The notes under the pieces are model-generated. The model did not search any database, was not told the DNA's origin, and saw only the letters and a program-made list of their open reading frames with translations. A stretch of DNA of 64,000 nucleotides from an uncultured Anaerolineae bacterium (lineage in GTDB: Bacteria > Chloroflexota > Anaerolineae > Anaerolineales > Villigracilaceae). The stretch spans positions 1 to 64,000 of the forward strand of contig CAKZJX010000007.1 of NCBI GenBank assembly GCA_937120535.1, written 5' to 3'. Made by a program: the position numbers and the translations under genes. Of the stretch, positions 24,839-31,976 are shown in pieces (the first letter of the stretch is position 1; each line of letters opens with the position of its first letter).

Positions 24839-26136
24839 TGGAAATACGCTCAACTTTCCTTTTGCCGTTTAACGGCACGGTTGAAGATTCTGTAAATCTT
24901 CAACCGTGGAATGCTACAGACATTACCTACAACACGACTACACAAAAGTACGGCTCAGCTTCTGCAGCATTCAACGGAACATCATCGGGGGTGATTTCTC
25001 CTTTTCAGTTTACTTTGGGAAGATCTGCGTTTACGTTTGAAGGATGGTTCAAAACAACCTCGGCACATGCATCAGGATATCAGAGACTCTTGGCGCCTGC
25101 TTCATCAACCAACCCGGGAAATTTTCTTCAATTTTGGTTTTCGCCAACGTCACCCACACAAACGAATAGTTTTGCTAGTACTTTAGAGTTTTCACCCGGT
25201 GGTTCTGCACCAATAGTAAGTTTGGTTGATCCTATCAATGACGGCAATTGGCATCATTTTGCTTTCTGTAGAAACGGCGATAGCTTCTTGGCATTCTTGG
25301 ATGGCGTTTTGAAACAAACTGCCCAGAGCACAATCAACTTGGACCACCTTGATCGTTTCATGATTGGTAGAATGTACCCTTCCTCTGCAGGCACTTTCCT
25401 AAAAGGCGAATTAGATGACGTTCATCTAATTACCTATGTCTGTAAATACACCGAGAATTTTACGCCACCTGCCGCCGAACTAACAGTTGAATCCTATACC
25501 CTTAACGTGTTTGTTGAAGGATTTGAACCAACCCATTTGATTCCTAGAGATTCCGAAACCCCTCAAATACTCGTAGAAAATAAAATAGAAAAAGAAGGAA
25601 AACCAGGCGGGTATGAGATTGGTGGTCTTACCTCAATAACAGGAACAGTTAAGAAATACATCAATGGCGTACTGGTTCCTTATGATGGCGCAGTTATTAG
25701 ATTGGCTAAACAAACAAACAGTTATGTTTATAGACAATCAATTCCCACAAATGGTTATTTTTCAATTGAAAAGTTAGACCCTTCAATTAAATACGTAATT
25801 ACCCTGGATGATTGGTATTCAAATCAAAGCAGAATTCTTACTGAGGTGTTTTCACCAAATGTTATCAATTTTGTTCTTGATGCAGACATTGTAGTTAATA
25901 ACTACAAGGTCGAGGGTAAAGTTTATGACCAACAAGGGAATCCGATTGCAAGAAAGGTCTGTGTTTTTTCAAAGACCACAAACGAATTCTTGGGATCTGC
26001 GATTAGTGACGAAACAACAGGATTCTACTCAATTGGATTTGTAAGCCCCGATCCAGTCTATGTCGTTTGTTTTCCCAATGAAAATGAAGACATGAACGCT
26101 AAGATTTACGACCGAGTCGTTCCTGTTCCTGTTTAA
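24838..26136 (+). CDS. Tail protein with LamG-like and carboxypeptidase-regulatory-like domains
   Basis: 432 residues. Residues 1-210 are a LamG-like domain (FLLPFNGTVEDSVNLQPWNA, FTFEGWFKTTSAHASG, DGNWHHFAFCRNGDSFLAFL, GELDDVHLITYVCKYTENFT). Two beta domains follow, about residues 260-345 (ITGTVKKYINGVLVPYDGAV) and 350-430 (VEGKVYDQQGNPIARKVCVF). It shares domain types with the protein at 22634 but in the reverse order. Likely receptor-binding or fibre-tip protein. The region after it to 26252 holds only weak inverted repeats. Confidence 0.65.
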   Translation: MEIRSTFLLPFNGTVEDSVNLQPWNATDITYNTTTQKYGSASAAFNGTSSGVISPFQFTLGRSAFTFEGWFKTTSAHASGYQRLLAPASSTNPGNFLQFWFSPTSPTQTNSFASTLEFSPGGSAPIVSLVDPINDGNWHHFAFCRNGDSFLAFLDGVLKQTAQSTINLDHLDRFMIGRMYPSSAGTFLKGELDDVHLITYVCKYTENFTPPAAELTVESYTLNVFVEGFEPTHLIPRDSETPQILVENKIEKEGKPGGYEIGGLTSITGTVKKYINGVLVPYDGAVIRLAKQTNSYVYRQSIPTNGYFSIEKLDPSIKYVITLDDWYSNQSRILTEVFSPNVINFVLDADIVVNNYKVEGKVYDQQGNPIARKVCVFSKTTNEFLGSAISDETTGFYSIGFVSPDPVYVVCFPNENEDMNAKIYDRVVPVPV

Positions 26137-26252
26137 AAGAAAGTGTCAGTGGTGCTTCTCCCAATCTGCAGGGAAACACCAACAAGATACAAGGTGACTC
26201 TCAGCCCACTCTTTGGTAGAAGGCCTGCACCTTTAGCCTCTCCTTGGAGGAC

Positions 26253-26840
26253 TTAGAAGTCGCTCCAAACGAATGATGCGGATTTCTTCTTGAACCTTGA
26301 CAAGGGCAAAAAGATGCATATTGCCCAATACTCGGGATCAAGCTCAATCAAAGGACTAGCTATATGATCGGCTAGGTATCGTTTGATGCTATGCTTCAAG
26401 AATCGATGTGCCGATGCAGCTTTAGCCACGGCCACAGCGCGCTTCCAGTTTGCCTTCAGTTTGACGCCATCGGTCAAGGCTGGGTTCTTCAGTGTATCAT
26501 AGAACCCCTCCATGATCTTAAGACGCACCGCTGGAGGCATGTAGTGGAAATTGATACCGTACCAACCGTCTGTTGTCACGTCTGTTATCAACACCAAGGG
26601 CATTGCATCATAGTACGGCATCTGTTCCTTGGTCTTGGGGTCATATTGGTACAAGTAGAATCGACCAGGGACTGGCTTGTTTGTGAATGAACCTGCACCC
26701 ACCGTTTTGGAGAACGAGGCTCCCTTGGCGTATTTGTTGGTGTAGTCGTAGAACCAGTTTAGCGCTTCCTTGGACATGGTTTCCACGCCCTTCTTGCGCT
26801 TGTATTCTTCAAACTTCTTTCGTAGATTATTGTATGCCAT
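26253..26840 (-). CDS. Probable DNA end protector gp2-like protein
   Basis: 195 residues from the ATG at 26840, nine bases after GAGGGGG. An in-frame ATG at 26864 lies upstream of the predicted late transcription start and is not used here. The signature GRFYLYQYDPKTKEQMPYYD followed by MPLVLITDVT and GWYGINFHYMPPAVRLKIM is one I associate with proteins called DNA end protector (gp2) in T4-like phages of aquatic bacteria. gp2 binds packaged DNA ends in the head and shields them from RecBCD. A late promoter and an RNA hairpin over the ribosome site support a late, tightly timed gene. Confidence 0.55.
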   Translation of the reverse strand: MAYNNLRKKFEEYKRKKGVETMSKEALNWFYDYTNKYAKGASFSKTVGAGSFTNKPVPGRFYLYQYDPKTKEQMPYYDAMPLVLITDVTTDGWYGINFHYMPPAVRLKIMEGFYDTLKNPALTDGVKLKANWKRAVAVAKAASAHRFLKHSIKRYLADHIASPLIELDPEYWAICIFLPLSRFKKKSASFVWSDF

Positions 26841-26850
26841 TTGTGGAAAC

Positions 26851-26887
26851 CCCCTCGGTATCATTTATTTATCATGACACCGAGGGG
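26851..26887 (-). promoter_or_regulatory. Late promoter flanked by an inverted repeat that hides the ribosome site
   Basis: The late box GATAAATA is at 26866-26873. It is bracketed by perfect 9-base arms, CCCCTCGGT and ACCGAGGGG. In a long early transcript the 3' arm, which holds the GAGGGGG ribosome site, can pair with the 5' arm. A late transcript begins between the arms and leaves the site free. A competing short stem (GACACC / GGTGTC) overlaps the 5' arm. Confidence 0.7.
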
Positions 26888-26917
26888 TGTCTAAGAGCAT
26901 CTACCTACTCCTCACAA

Positions 26918-26939
26918 GCCCCAGGCTGAAGCCTGGGGC
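26918..26939. terminator. Perfect GC-rich hairpin without T tract
   Basis: GCCCCAGGC, TGAA, GCCTGGGGC. It lies between an early gene and the late promoter of the gp2-like gene, so it may stop early transcription. A similar TGAA hairpin is at 41839. Confidence 0.5.
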
Positions 26940-26957
26940 GGTTGACCTCAGAACACC

Positions 26958-27143
26958 TCACTTTTCATGATAGCGACGACGGATGCTGTCGCGCCACACA
27001 ACCGACCTGCCCGAGATGATGAACAGATCCATCTTCGGGGTCAGTTCACTTTTTGCAAGAAGCCGAACATTGAAGGTCTCACCCGTGATCTTACTCACGA
27101 CCTTGGCAGTTTTACCAACCTTGTTCACCTTGTTCAAGAACAT
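26958..27143 (-). CDS. Small basic hypothetical protein
   Basis: 61 residues with AGGAAAG before the ATG. Basic, two beta-strand-like stretches (GKTAKVVSKITGETFNVRLL, KMDLFIISGRSVVW). May bind nucleic acid, but no family is recognised. Own early promoter upstream. Confidence 0.5.
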   Translation of the reverse strand: MFLNKVNKVGKTAKVVSKITGETFNVRLLAKSELTPKMDLFIISGRSVVWRDSIRRRYHEK

Positions 27144-27174
27144 TTTCTTTCCTCGTTTCGTTTGCTGATAATGT

Positions 27175-27203
27175 ATTATAACACAGAACTTTCCCGTGTC
27201 TAC
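27175..27203 (-). promoter_or_regulatory. Early promoter
   Basis: GTAGAC, 17 bp, TATAAT, upstream of the gene at 27143. Confidence 0.75.
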
Positions 27204-27208
27204 AAGAA

Positions 27209-27421
27209 TCAGAGAATTTTTCTGTCCGCTACACCCGCCTCGAGCATTGAGAAGACCTTACGGAACTTCCGATCCTGCAAGAACTTGATGCCAATAAGCA
27301 TGTTCCGAATTTCATTCTGGCTTGCGCCGTCGTCCATGGCTTCCAGCACAAGGTCCAAGTCATCGGTGCCAGACCAAGCAATCATAATAGCTTGTTCAAA
27401 ATCAAATCGGTCAAAGCTCAT
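27209..27421 (-). CDS. Small acidic helical protein
   Basis: 70 residues, GGAG eight bases before the ATG. Mostly helical (FEQAIMIAWSGTDDLDLVLE, NEIRNMLIGIKFLQDRKFRK). The last codons lie next to the early promoter for the following gene. Not recognised. Confidence 0.5.
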   Translation of the reverse strand: MSFDRFDFEQAIMIAWSGTDDLDLVLEAMDDGASQNEIRNMLIGIKFLQDRKFRKVFSMLEAGVADRKIL

Positions 27422-27460
27422 ATAACAATCTCCAAAAGAGGGGCCGGAGCCCCTAGTTGC

Positions 27461-28420
27461 TTAAATCAGTTCCAGAGCCGCCTCGTAAGCCTTGGTCTTC
27501 AGGTTCGAACCCTTGCCGAACCACGAACTCCAAAGGGCGTGGTCCGGAATGCGAGCACGGCTATCATGATCCACAAACTCCGTCACACCGTTCAGAACAC
27601 CCCACAGAGTGCCGTAGGTCTTGTCCGCACCCATACCATTCTTTGCACGGTTCAGGATAGCCTGAACGTCACGTTCCAGGGTGTAAGGTTGCTTATCAGC
27701 CTCACGGTCGGGGTTGACCAGGAGCTTCTTGACAAAATCATAGGCATCGTTGTCCGACATCTTGACCTTACCCATAGCGGTGATGTTAGCCTTGAAGGTC
27801 TCCCAAGCGGTATCCAGGAGACCCAGATCAGCCTTCACCTTCGTGGGATCAAACACTGAACGATGGGTCACTCGAGTGGCACTCTTGCCGTCCTTGTTCA
27901 TTGCAAGGGTCAGCGTATTGTTACACACCACACGAACCGCGGTGAACATGGCACTGGTCGCCATAGTACCATCACAAGACGTAGTCAGAAGCAACATGCC
28001 TTTCACCCGGTCATTGCCGAGAACATCTGCTGCTCGTCCCGTATCAGCCAGGGCCCAAAAACGGCGACCCCCATACAACACACCAGCGGTTGCCAGCTTC
28101 ATGCCTTGCAGGGAAACAAGGTCTTGGAAGAAATCCAGAACCTGACCAGGCTGAACGATACGATACTCGTCCGAGACGATGGAGAGCTGCTCACGAGTAT
28201 CGCCTCGGTACAGAACACGGCTACCTGTATAAACCTTAGAGCCAGAACCGTCATTGAAATAGATCGGGGAATCCTTGATTTCCCAATCCATGCCTGCTTC
28301 CTTCTTCCAGGTTTCGATGGAAGCATCTGGGGTCAGCTCTTGACCGAGACCATGCCACGGCTTGTCGCCCACATAAGCCATAGAAGCCTTACCCTTAACA
28401 ATTGCGATCTGATGTGCCAT
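27461..28420 (-). CDS. DUF932 phage/plasmid-like protein
   Basis: 319 residues. The line AYVGDKPWHGLGQELTPDAS and IVQPGQVLDFFQDLVSLQGM, GGRRFWALADTG, TSCDGTMATSAMFTAVRVVC and NNTLTLAM are typical of DUF932 proteins found on phages and plasmids. Function unknown; a role in countering host defence or handling DNA has been suggested only from context. Intact and close to the normal length. Confidence 0.85.
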   Translation of the reverse strand: MAHQIAIVKGKASMAYVGDKPWHGLGQELTPDASIETWKKEAGMDWEIKDSPIYFNDGSGSKVYTGSRVLYRGDTREQLSIVSDEYRIVQPGQVLDFFQDLVSLQGMKLATAGVLYGGRRFWALADTGRAADVLGNDRVKGMLLLTTSCDGTMATSAMFTAVRVVCNNTLTLAMNKDGKSATRVTHRSVFDPTKVKADLGLLDTAWETFKANITAMGKVKMSDNDAYDFVKKLLVNPDREADKQPYTLERDVQAILNRAKNGMGADKTYGTLWGVLNGVTEFVDHDSRARIPDHALWSSWFGKGSNLKTKAYEAALELI

Positions 28421-28473
28421 TTTTCACGTTCCTTTCAGAGTTCAATGATGAAATATTGTTTACCGATGACTGT

Positions 28474-28503
28474 ATTATGACAGAACTATTCTACATCGTC
28501 TAC
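28474..28503 (-). promoter_or_regulatory. Early promoter for the DUF932 gene
   Basis: GTAGAC, 18 bp, CATAAT on the minus strand, 54 bases before the ATG. Confidence 0.6.
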
Positions 28504-28531
28504 AAGAATCAGCAAGAATTTTTCTGATTCT

Positions 28532-28663
28532 TCAATCGGAGCCTGCTTCATACGCACCGCACACGGAACAGCGGTTCATTTGACGGCTAGCCATTTTGTT
28601 GCTGTTGGTTTTATCCCACACATGCCCGACAAACAACCAACACCAGAAGCGACGAAGGCGCAT
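28532..28663 (-). CDS. Tiny DUF1660-like zinc-ribbon protein
   Basis: 43 residues from the ATG after GGAGGAATAAC. It reads WCWLFVGHVWDKTN and ends CSVCGAYEAGSD, the pattern of DUF1660 prophage proteins (hydrophobic start, GHxW, CxxCG). A Cys and His set could bind zinc. A longer upstream extension of the frame lies over the next gene and is not used. Confidence 0.6.
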   Translation of the reverse strand: MRLRRFWCWLFVGHVWDKTNSNKMASRQMNRCSVCGAYEAGSD

Positions 28664-28664
28664 G

Positions 28665-28916
28665 TTATTCCTCCAAGATTTCGCTAAGGATGTAAGTCTT
28701 GGCAGTGTATTCTGAATTGAAAGTTTTACACTTGCCATCGGTGTAGACCACAATGTTGTGGGGTGAAACCACGTCTATGGTAATAACGTCTTTGGCAGAC
28801 ACCCGCCAGACATCCTTGTCACCCAGATTGACCTTTTCGATCTTGGGTGCATGACCGCTGAAATAGACCGTGTCTCGAAGAGCAGAAGCAATCTCGTAGC
28901 GAATCGAATTAGACAT
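28665..28916 (-). CDS. Small hypothetical protein
   Basis: 83 residues with AAAGGAG before the ATG. Alpha/beta with strands VWRVSAKDVITIDVVSP and NIVVYTDGKCKTF. Followed one base later by the DUF1660-like gene, so the two are an operon. Not recognised. Confidence 0.5.
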   Translation of the reverse strand: MSNSIRYEIASALRDTVYFSGHAPKIEKVNLGDKDVWRVSAKDVITIDVVSPHNIVVYTDGKCKTFNSEYTAKTYILSEILEE

Positions 28917-28928
28917 GTTTTCTCCTTT

Positions 28929-29201
28929 TTAGCGGTATGCGCTTTCACTCAGCATGATAGAGATAGATGCTTCCACAATCGCAGCAAGGTCCTTAGACGG
29001 GGGAGATAAAAGTTGACGGGCATCCGACTGAGGGAGACGAATTGGCTCGTATGTCGGATCAACCACCATTTCAAGCGATTTGGGATCATCCGAGAACTTC
29101 ACGCGGCTGACCAAAACAGCACCGTCAGCGGCCTTGCGGGTTGCAAAGATCGTGCCGACCTTGATGTTACCGAATTCCACTTTAGCTACCGTGTACCGCA
29201 T
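28929..29201 (-). CDS. Small hypothetical protein, beta-rich
   Basis: 90 residues. FGNIKVGTIFATRKAADGAV, VLVSRVKFSDDPKS suggests a small beta barrel, followed by an amphipathic helix (DLAAIVEASISIMLSES). No family recognised. Driven by the early promoter at 29229. Confidence 0.5.
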   Translation of the reverse strand: MRYTVAKVEFGNIKVGTIFATRKAADGAVLVSRVKFSDDPKSLEMVVDPTYEPIRLPQSDARQLLSPPSKDLAAIVEASISIMLSESAYR

Positions 29202-29228
29202 CGTTCAATCTTCTTGTCTGATGACTCA

Positions 29229-29257
29229 ATTATAGCAGGATTTTAGAACACGTCTAG
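29229..29257 (-). promoter_or_regulatory. Early promoter
   Basis: CTAGAC, 17 bp, TATAAT, upstream of the ATG at 29201. Confidence 0.75.
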
Positions 29258-29262
29258 AAGAA

Positions 29263-29625
29263 TCAGAAAACCGAGTATTGTTCTGGGTTACTTGGTAGTG
29301 TCCTCAACCACAGCTTTGACCGAATTTCTGCAACATACTCATTATAAGACATCTTCCGACCATCAACCAATTCAAACATCACTTTCACCGAACTCTTGTC
29401 GCCCAAGGTCCATTCCTCCACTCTACGGGCGATGTCTCTTCTCATGTTACTGTAGTTATTTTCCTTGGTCAGCAGAGCTTTCCAAACGCCTTGAACATAG
29501 GATAGCTTGACAACGGATTCCCAAGGTTTGCAAACAACCTTGTCATCCGACACCGCAGCAATGTCGATAATGTATTCCTCGAGCATAGGGCCTATGTGCT
29601 CAATCAAACCCGAAAGAGTGGGCAC
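29263..29625 (-). CDS. C-terminal portion of a frameshifted early gene
   Basis: A 120-codon open frame that lacks a ribosome site of its own. It reads PTLSGLIEHIGPMLEEYIID, KPWESVVKLSYVQGVWKALL and YNEYVAEIRSKLWLRTLPSN. It is best read as the continuation of the frame that starts at 29762: one extra A in the run of five (T at 29640-29644 on the plus strand) gives SQAQKSHREWVPTLSGLIEH. The whole protein would have about 166 residues. Function unknown. Confidence 0.55.
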   Translation of the reverse strand: MPTLSGLIEHIGPMLEEYIIDIAAVSDDKVVCKPWESVVKLSYVQGVWKALLTKENNYSNMRRDIARRVEEWTLGDKSSVKVMFELVDGRKMSYNEYVAEIRSKLWLRTLPSNPEQYSVF

Positions 29626-29762
29626 CCACTCGCGATGGCTTTTTGAGCCTGGGACATGGTAAGATTCTCGACAACATACACGTTGCCGCCCTTCATCTTC
29701 CAGTACGGTCGGTCTTCGGTACCGTAATTCTCACGATACTGAGTGCAAATGACCAATTTCAT
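29604..29762 (-). pseudogene. N-terminal portion of the frameshifted early gene
   Basis: Starts MKLVICTQYRENYGTEDRPY and WKMKGGNVYVVENLTMSQAQ, then shifts and stops after 52 codons. The opening (xQYRENYG...YWKxKGGxxYVV) is one I recognise from small proteins of many phages, where it continues into a longer C-terminal domain like the one at 29263-29625. Confidence 0.6.
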
Positions 29763-29793
29763 AATAAAACCCTTTCGTTCACTGTATGACTAC

Positions 29794-29822
29794 ATTATAC
29801 AGGAACAAAGTGGGTTGTCTAG
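29794..29822 (-). promoter_or_regulatory. Early promoter
   Basis: CTAGAC, 17 bp, TATAAT, about 30 bases before the ATG at 29762. Confidence 0.75.
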
Positions 29823-29840
29823 AACTTTCAGAAAAATTCT

Positions 29841-30062
29841 TTACCAATCAGCTTCATACTCTTCCTCATAGGTTTCGCTGAGATCAATAATGTCACTTGG
29901 GTCTTTGGCACCACGGCGAATGTAGCTCTTGCCACCATCGGTGAAGATCGCGCCGCACTTGCATGATACGAAATCATGTCGGTGCTTGCTCTCAATAATG
30001 TCACCACAATGTCTACACTGACACTTGTTGCTAACAACAACTACTCGGGTTCTAGTTACCAT
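29841..30062 (-). CDS. Small zinc-ribbon protein
   Basis: 73 residues from the ATG six bases after GGAG. Reads NKCQCRHCGDIIESKHRHDF, VSCKCGAIFTDGGKSYIRRG, a ribbon with CxxC and CKC pairs and an acidic tail. I know this pattern from many phages; no function is established. It follows the Rnl1-type ligase stop by one base. Confidence 0.65.
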   Translation of the reverse strand: MVTRTRVVVVSNKCQCRHCGDIIESKHRHDFVSCKCGAIFTDGGKSYIRRGAKDPSDIIDLSETYEEEYEADW

Positions 30063-30063
30063 A

Positions 30064-31215
30064 TCATACTCCAAAAACGCGCATCTTTTTATTCACGTCG
30101 GTCTCACGGAAGATCGCCACAGGTGACTTTTTCTTCTTCTTAGCCTCGACCAAGAAGCCCGAACCACGCAGATCCTTGACCTTCAGAGCGAACTCTTTTT
30201 GGTCTTGAATGTTGCAAACGTCAAACCACACTTCCAACAGATATGCCTCGAAATCAGCAACCTCTTTTTGCAGAGCAGCAACGGCTTCAGTCCATTCAGG
30301 GAAATATGCCAAGAATTCGTCCACTTCACCTTCCAGCACAAGGCTCAGAAGATTCTTGCGGGTCGGTATGGCGTTTTCACCGCGGAGCTTATGAGCCGCA
30401 AGATAGGTTTTGGCCTTGATCTTGACGCGCTTGCCCGAAAAGGGATCCCAGACAACAAACCCCTCTTCTAGGTTCTTAAAAGAGTTAGCTGCCTCAACCA
30501 ATTGCTCAATGTCTCGGGTTGCATCATACAGCTCAGGCAAACGAACATTGAACCCATAGGACTTGAAGAAAGCCGAAAGGTCTTTCATGGTCTGGAAGCG
30601 AAGCTCCTCGCCCATGTTGTTGATACCCAACAGAACCATCTCAGCCTTCTCATACTTGGTCACGATACGATTCTCAGGAGAGATGTATTCAAACACAAAG
30701 GTGTTGCCGGGCTTAAGCTTTGCATTGAAGAAGCTCTGGAAGGCTTGCTCCGAATGGAATCCGAAAGCAGCCAGAACCTTCTCACGGAAAGTTCCACCCA
30801 GGATATGCTCGCCCTCGGCCTTTGCCATGTCCCGGGTTGAGATCTGCCACACGCCGTTTCGGTTGTAAACACCGATCAACGAACCATCAACCTTCTCCAT
30901 CACATACGAACCTTCAAACTGAAAGTCCGAGTAGAATTCAGGGCATTCACCCAGGTTGAAGAAACGATTGAACTTCTGTGACACCAGATCGAAAGTATCC
31001 AAGCAAAGGATAAGCGAGCGGCACTCAATGACGATAGGGTGAGTCTTAGGAGATTCAAACTGATCGTAATCCAGAAGCACCATTCGGTCTTGAGGATCAT
31101 CATACACCTTGACCTTTATGCCAAGTTCGGTGCTCAACGACTGCAATGCTTCCAGATTGGTCAATCCAGAAGCAACCTTGTTTTTCAAAAACTTCTGGAC
31201 TTCTAGTTGCTTCAT
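30064..31215 (-). CDS. rnlA: T4 RNA ligase 1 (Rnl1)-like protein
   Basis: 383 residues, close to T4 Rnl1 (374). Motif I is YVMEKVDGSLIG with the adenylated Lys; upstream is IECRSLILCLDTFDLVSQKF and FFNLGECPE as in Rnl1; motif III/IIIa FVFEYISPENRIV, motif IV EEGFVVWD and motif V RVKIKAKTYL follow. The Rnl1 family repairs tRNA cut by host anticodon nucleases. A polynucleotide kinase partner is not visible in this window. Start is the ATG after GAGGAAAATGTG. Confidence 0.9.
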   Translation of the reverse strand: MKQLEVQKFLKNKVASGLTNLEALQSLSTELGIKVKVYDDPQDRMVLLDYDQFESPKTHPIVIECRSLILCLDTFDLVSQKFNRFFNLGECPEFYSDFQFEGSYVMEKVDGSLIGVYNRNGVWQISTRDMAKAEGEHILGGTFREKVLAAFGFHSEQAFQSFFNAKLKPGNTFVFEYISPENRIVTKYEKAEMVLLGINNMGEELRFQTMKDLSAFFKSYGFNVRLPELYDATRDIEQLVEAANSFKNLEEGFVVWDPFSGKRVKIKAKTYLAAHKLRGENAIPTRKNLLSLVLEGEVDEFLAYFPEWTEAVAALQKEVADFEAYLLEVWFDVCNIQDQKEFALKVKDLRGSGFLVEAKKKKKSPVAIFRETDVNKKMRVFGV

Positions 31216-31225
31216 CACATTTTCC

Positions 31226-31448
31226 TCACATCATCCAATATGCCACATTATAACATGCAGACAAGATGAATCCTAGCATTCCAGGAATAGAAACCTCGAT
31301 ACTAGTGTATCGTCTTTGAGCAGGTGTCAACCTGCAGTACTCCACGAGGGCCACCACCCAACCCAAGAGGTAGAGCACTAAGAAGGCGATGCTAAAGAAA
31401 AGAAAGGTTTTGGTAAAAGCTCCACGATTATACTCCTACGGGTTTCAT
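31226..31448 (-). pseudogene. Broken small membrane protein gene
   Basis: An open frame without a start codon reads YNRGAFTKTFLFFSIAFLVL, YLLGWVVALVEYCRLTPAQR and SIPGMLGFILSACYNVAYWM before TGA, which implies two membrane segments. A nearby ATG (31448, MKPVG) is in another frame and stops after six codons. One base removed near GTAGGAGTA would join them. It probably was a two-helix inner-membrane protein. Confidence 0.5.
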
Positions 31449-31459
31449 CTTCCAAAATT

Positions 31460-31687
31460 TTAGGACCCGATGTCTCTCTTTTGCTCAGGAAGTTTCAAAT
31501 AAATTTCAATAATGGCCTTCATAACAGGCTTGGGAAACCCCGATCGGTTGCCCCTGTTATCAAACACCAGGCTATTAAGGTAGTCTCTGAGGTATCCTTC
31601 TTCTGTGGAGGACAGTTCGATGTTGTTGGCGATGCGCTAAAACCCTCCAAAGCGAATCTCCGAGAGCTGCTGTTCAATGTCCTTCAA
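31460..31687 (-). pseudogene. Small gene interrupted by TAG
   Basis: From a TTG the frame reads KDIEQQLSEIRFGGF, TAG (31637-31639), then RIANNIELSSTEEGYLRDYL, NSLVFDNRGNRSGFPKPVMK and AIIEIYLKLPEQKRDIGS before TAA. A single CAG-to-TAG change would explain the break. The part after the stop is convincingly coding. Function unknown. Confidence 0.5.
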
Positions 31688-31706
31688 AATCCGCTCGTGG
31701 CCTTTA

Positions 31707-31904
31707 TTAGAGCTCTTCCACCTTAAGGTTGAGAGTATCCTTCTTCCGACGAAGAGCATCAAGATGAATCTTGACGGCATCGGCTGTCGTATGGAACCCC
31801 TTCTTCACATTCATGCCCAGCCCCTTGTGGTAGTTTTCCCATGAAATGTAATGGGTGTAACCAGCTGCCTTGTAACGATTCACCTTGTTCATGTCCCTGT
31901 CCAT
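31707..31904 (-). CDS. Small hypothetical protein
   Basis: 65 residues from the ATG after GAGG (31904); an upstream ATG at 31925 sits too close to the promoter -10 box. Basic alpha/beta (NRYKAAGYTHYISWENYHKG, TTADAVKIHLDALRRKK). Not recognised. Confidence 0.5.
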   Translation of the reverse strand: MDRDMNKVNRYKAAGYTHYISWENYHKGLGMNVKKGFHTTADAVKIHLDALRRKKDTLNLKVEEL

Positions 31905-31931
31905 GTTTAACACCTCATTCAACATGCCTTC

Positions 31932-31966
31932 ATTATAAGGGAAGTTCTAGTGTCTGTCTAGAACTT
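31932..31966 (-). promoter_or_regulatory. Early promoter whose -35 lies in a terminator-like hairpin
   Basis: Stem AAGTTCTAG / CTAGAACTT with a seven-base loop (31942-31966). TAGACA begins in the stem and runs into the loop; TATAAT is 17 bp downstream. It ends the gene at 31977 and starts the gene at 31904. Confidence 0.65.
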
Positions 31967-31976
31967 CTTGCTGATT

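Noticed and set aside
26841-26864. Upstream ATG for the gp2-like gene
   Set aside because: It lies before the expected late transcription start and lacks a ribosome site, while the ATG at 26840 has GAGGGGG.
27498-27515. GGTTCGAACC as a possible tRNA T-arm
   Set aside because: It lies inside the DUF932 gene and has no acceptor or anticodon stem around it. No tRNA was found in the window.
28664-28753. N-terminal extension of the DUF1660-like gene
   Set aside because: It lies over another gene, and the internal ATG has an excellent GGAGG site.
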